Assembly: GCA_019055375.1 (NCBI GenBank)
Contig: JAHQIW010002017.1
Span: forward strand, 124,001 to 188,000
DNA length: 64,000 nt
Direction of reading: 5' to 3'
Source: Parelaphostrongylus tenuis
Lineage: Eukaryota; Nematoda; Chromadorea; Rhabditida; Metastrongylidae
The translations under genes and the position numbers were made by a program. A model generated the notes under the pieces. It saw only the letters and a program-made list of their open reading frames with translations. It did no database searches and was not told the origin of the DNA. Below, piece after piece: positions 63,950-64,000 of the stretch (position 1 is the first letter of the stretch; every line of letters begins with the position of its first letter).

Positions 63950-64000
63950 TCTTGTGGTAGCTAAATTTATTCCATTTTATGAAGCTTCTTAGAGAAGTTG

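Noticed and set aside
1..64000. CRISPR arrays, prokaryotic operons, prophage or other bacterial systems
   Set aside because: The window has eukaryotic split genes and retroelements; no array or polycistronic gene cluster was seen.

Overview
This window looks like nuclear DNA of a nematode, most likely a clade V (rhabditid/strongylid, hookworm-like) species. Evidence: short exons with TTTTCAG/TTGCAG acceptors and GTGAGT/GTAAG donors, an AT-rich background, a peroxisome receptor gene laid out like worm PRX-5, and a dense load of RTE LINEs, Penelope-like elements (PLEs), mariners, tRNA-derived SINEs and fold-back elements. I see no prokaryotic, organellar or viral genome organisation. The species call is inference.

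Two host genes can be assembled with confidence. On the minus strand (24,737 down to 8,190) is a doublecortin-domain (DCX) protein. Its DCX domain is split by a ~9.9-kb intron that holds a whole PLE, two mariner fragments and two SINEs. A terminal coding exon at 454-362 may be its 3' end. On the plus strand (42,472-51,485) is a near-complete PEX5/PRX-5 gene, the receptor that brings PTS1 proteins into peroxisomes. It has eleven recognisable exons: the CGGPNAL start, WxxEY/F motifs and the C-terminal TPR region. One small phase gap remains in the N-terminal half. Weaker gene evidence: a spliced ORF of unknown function (55,503-56,442, +), the last exon of a 7TM receptor-like gene (60,410-60,712, -) and an exon-like segment just after prx-5.

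Most other sequence is mobile. PLE fragments lie at 4.9-6.3, 9.9-10.3, 17.6-20.6, 35.9-36.1 and 40.6-41.0 kb; the best copy is bounded by ~220-bp inverted terminal repeats. Those repeats, and several solo copies, carry hammerhead-ribozyme-like cores. RTE 3' ends are at 7.4-7.7 and 61.4-62.4 kb. Mariner transposase fragments sit at 8.8-9.6, 10.7, 13.9, 21, 22, 26 and 48.7 kb, with fold-back derivatives at 28.6, 30.4 and 38.3 kb. Three families of tRNA-related repeats are present. One (seven copies between 34 and 54 kb) has an unusual tRNA-like body with, in the best copies, short inverted ends.

The most striking items are: (1) a 400-bp fold-back element at 56.9-57.3 kb with a canonical hammerhead core (CTGATGA) in each arm; (2) a near-perfect 207-bp palindrome at 40.0-40.4 kb; (3) the tRNA-like repeat family with inverted ends; (4) fold-back mariners that carry the transposase N-terminus twice. 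All comparisons were made by eye; no alignment or folding software was run.
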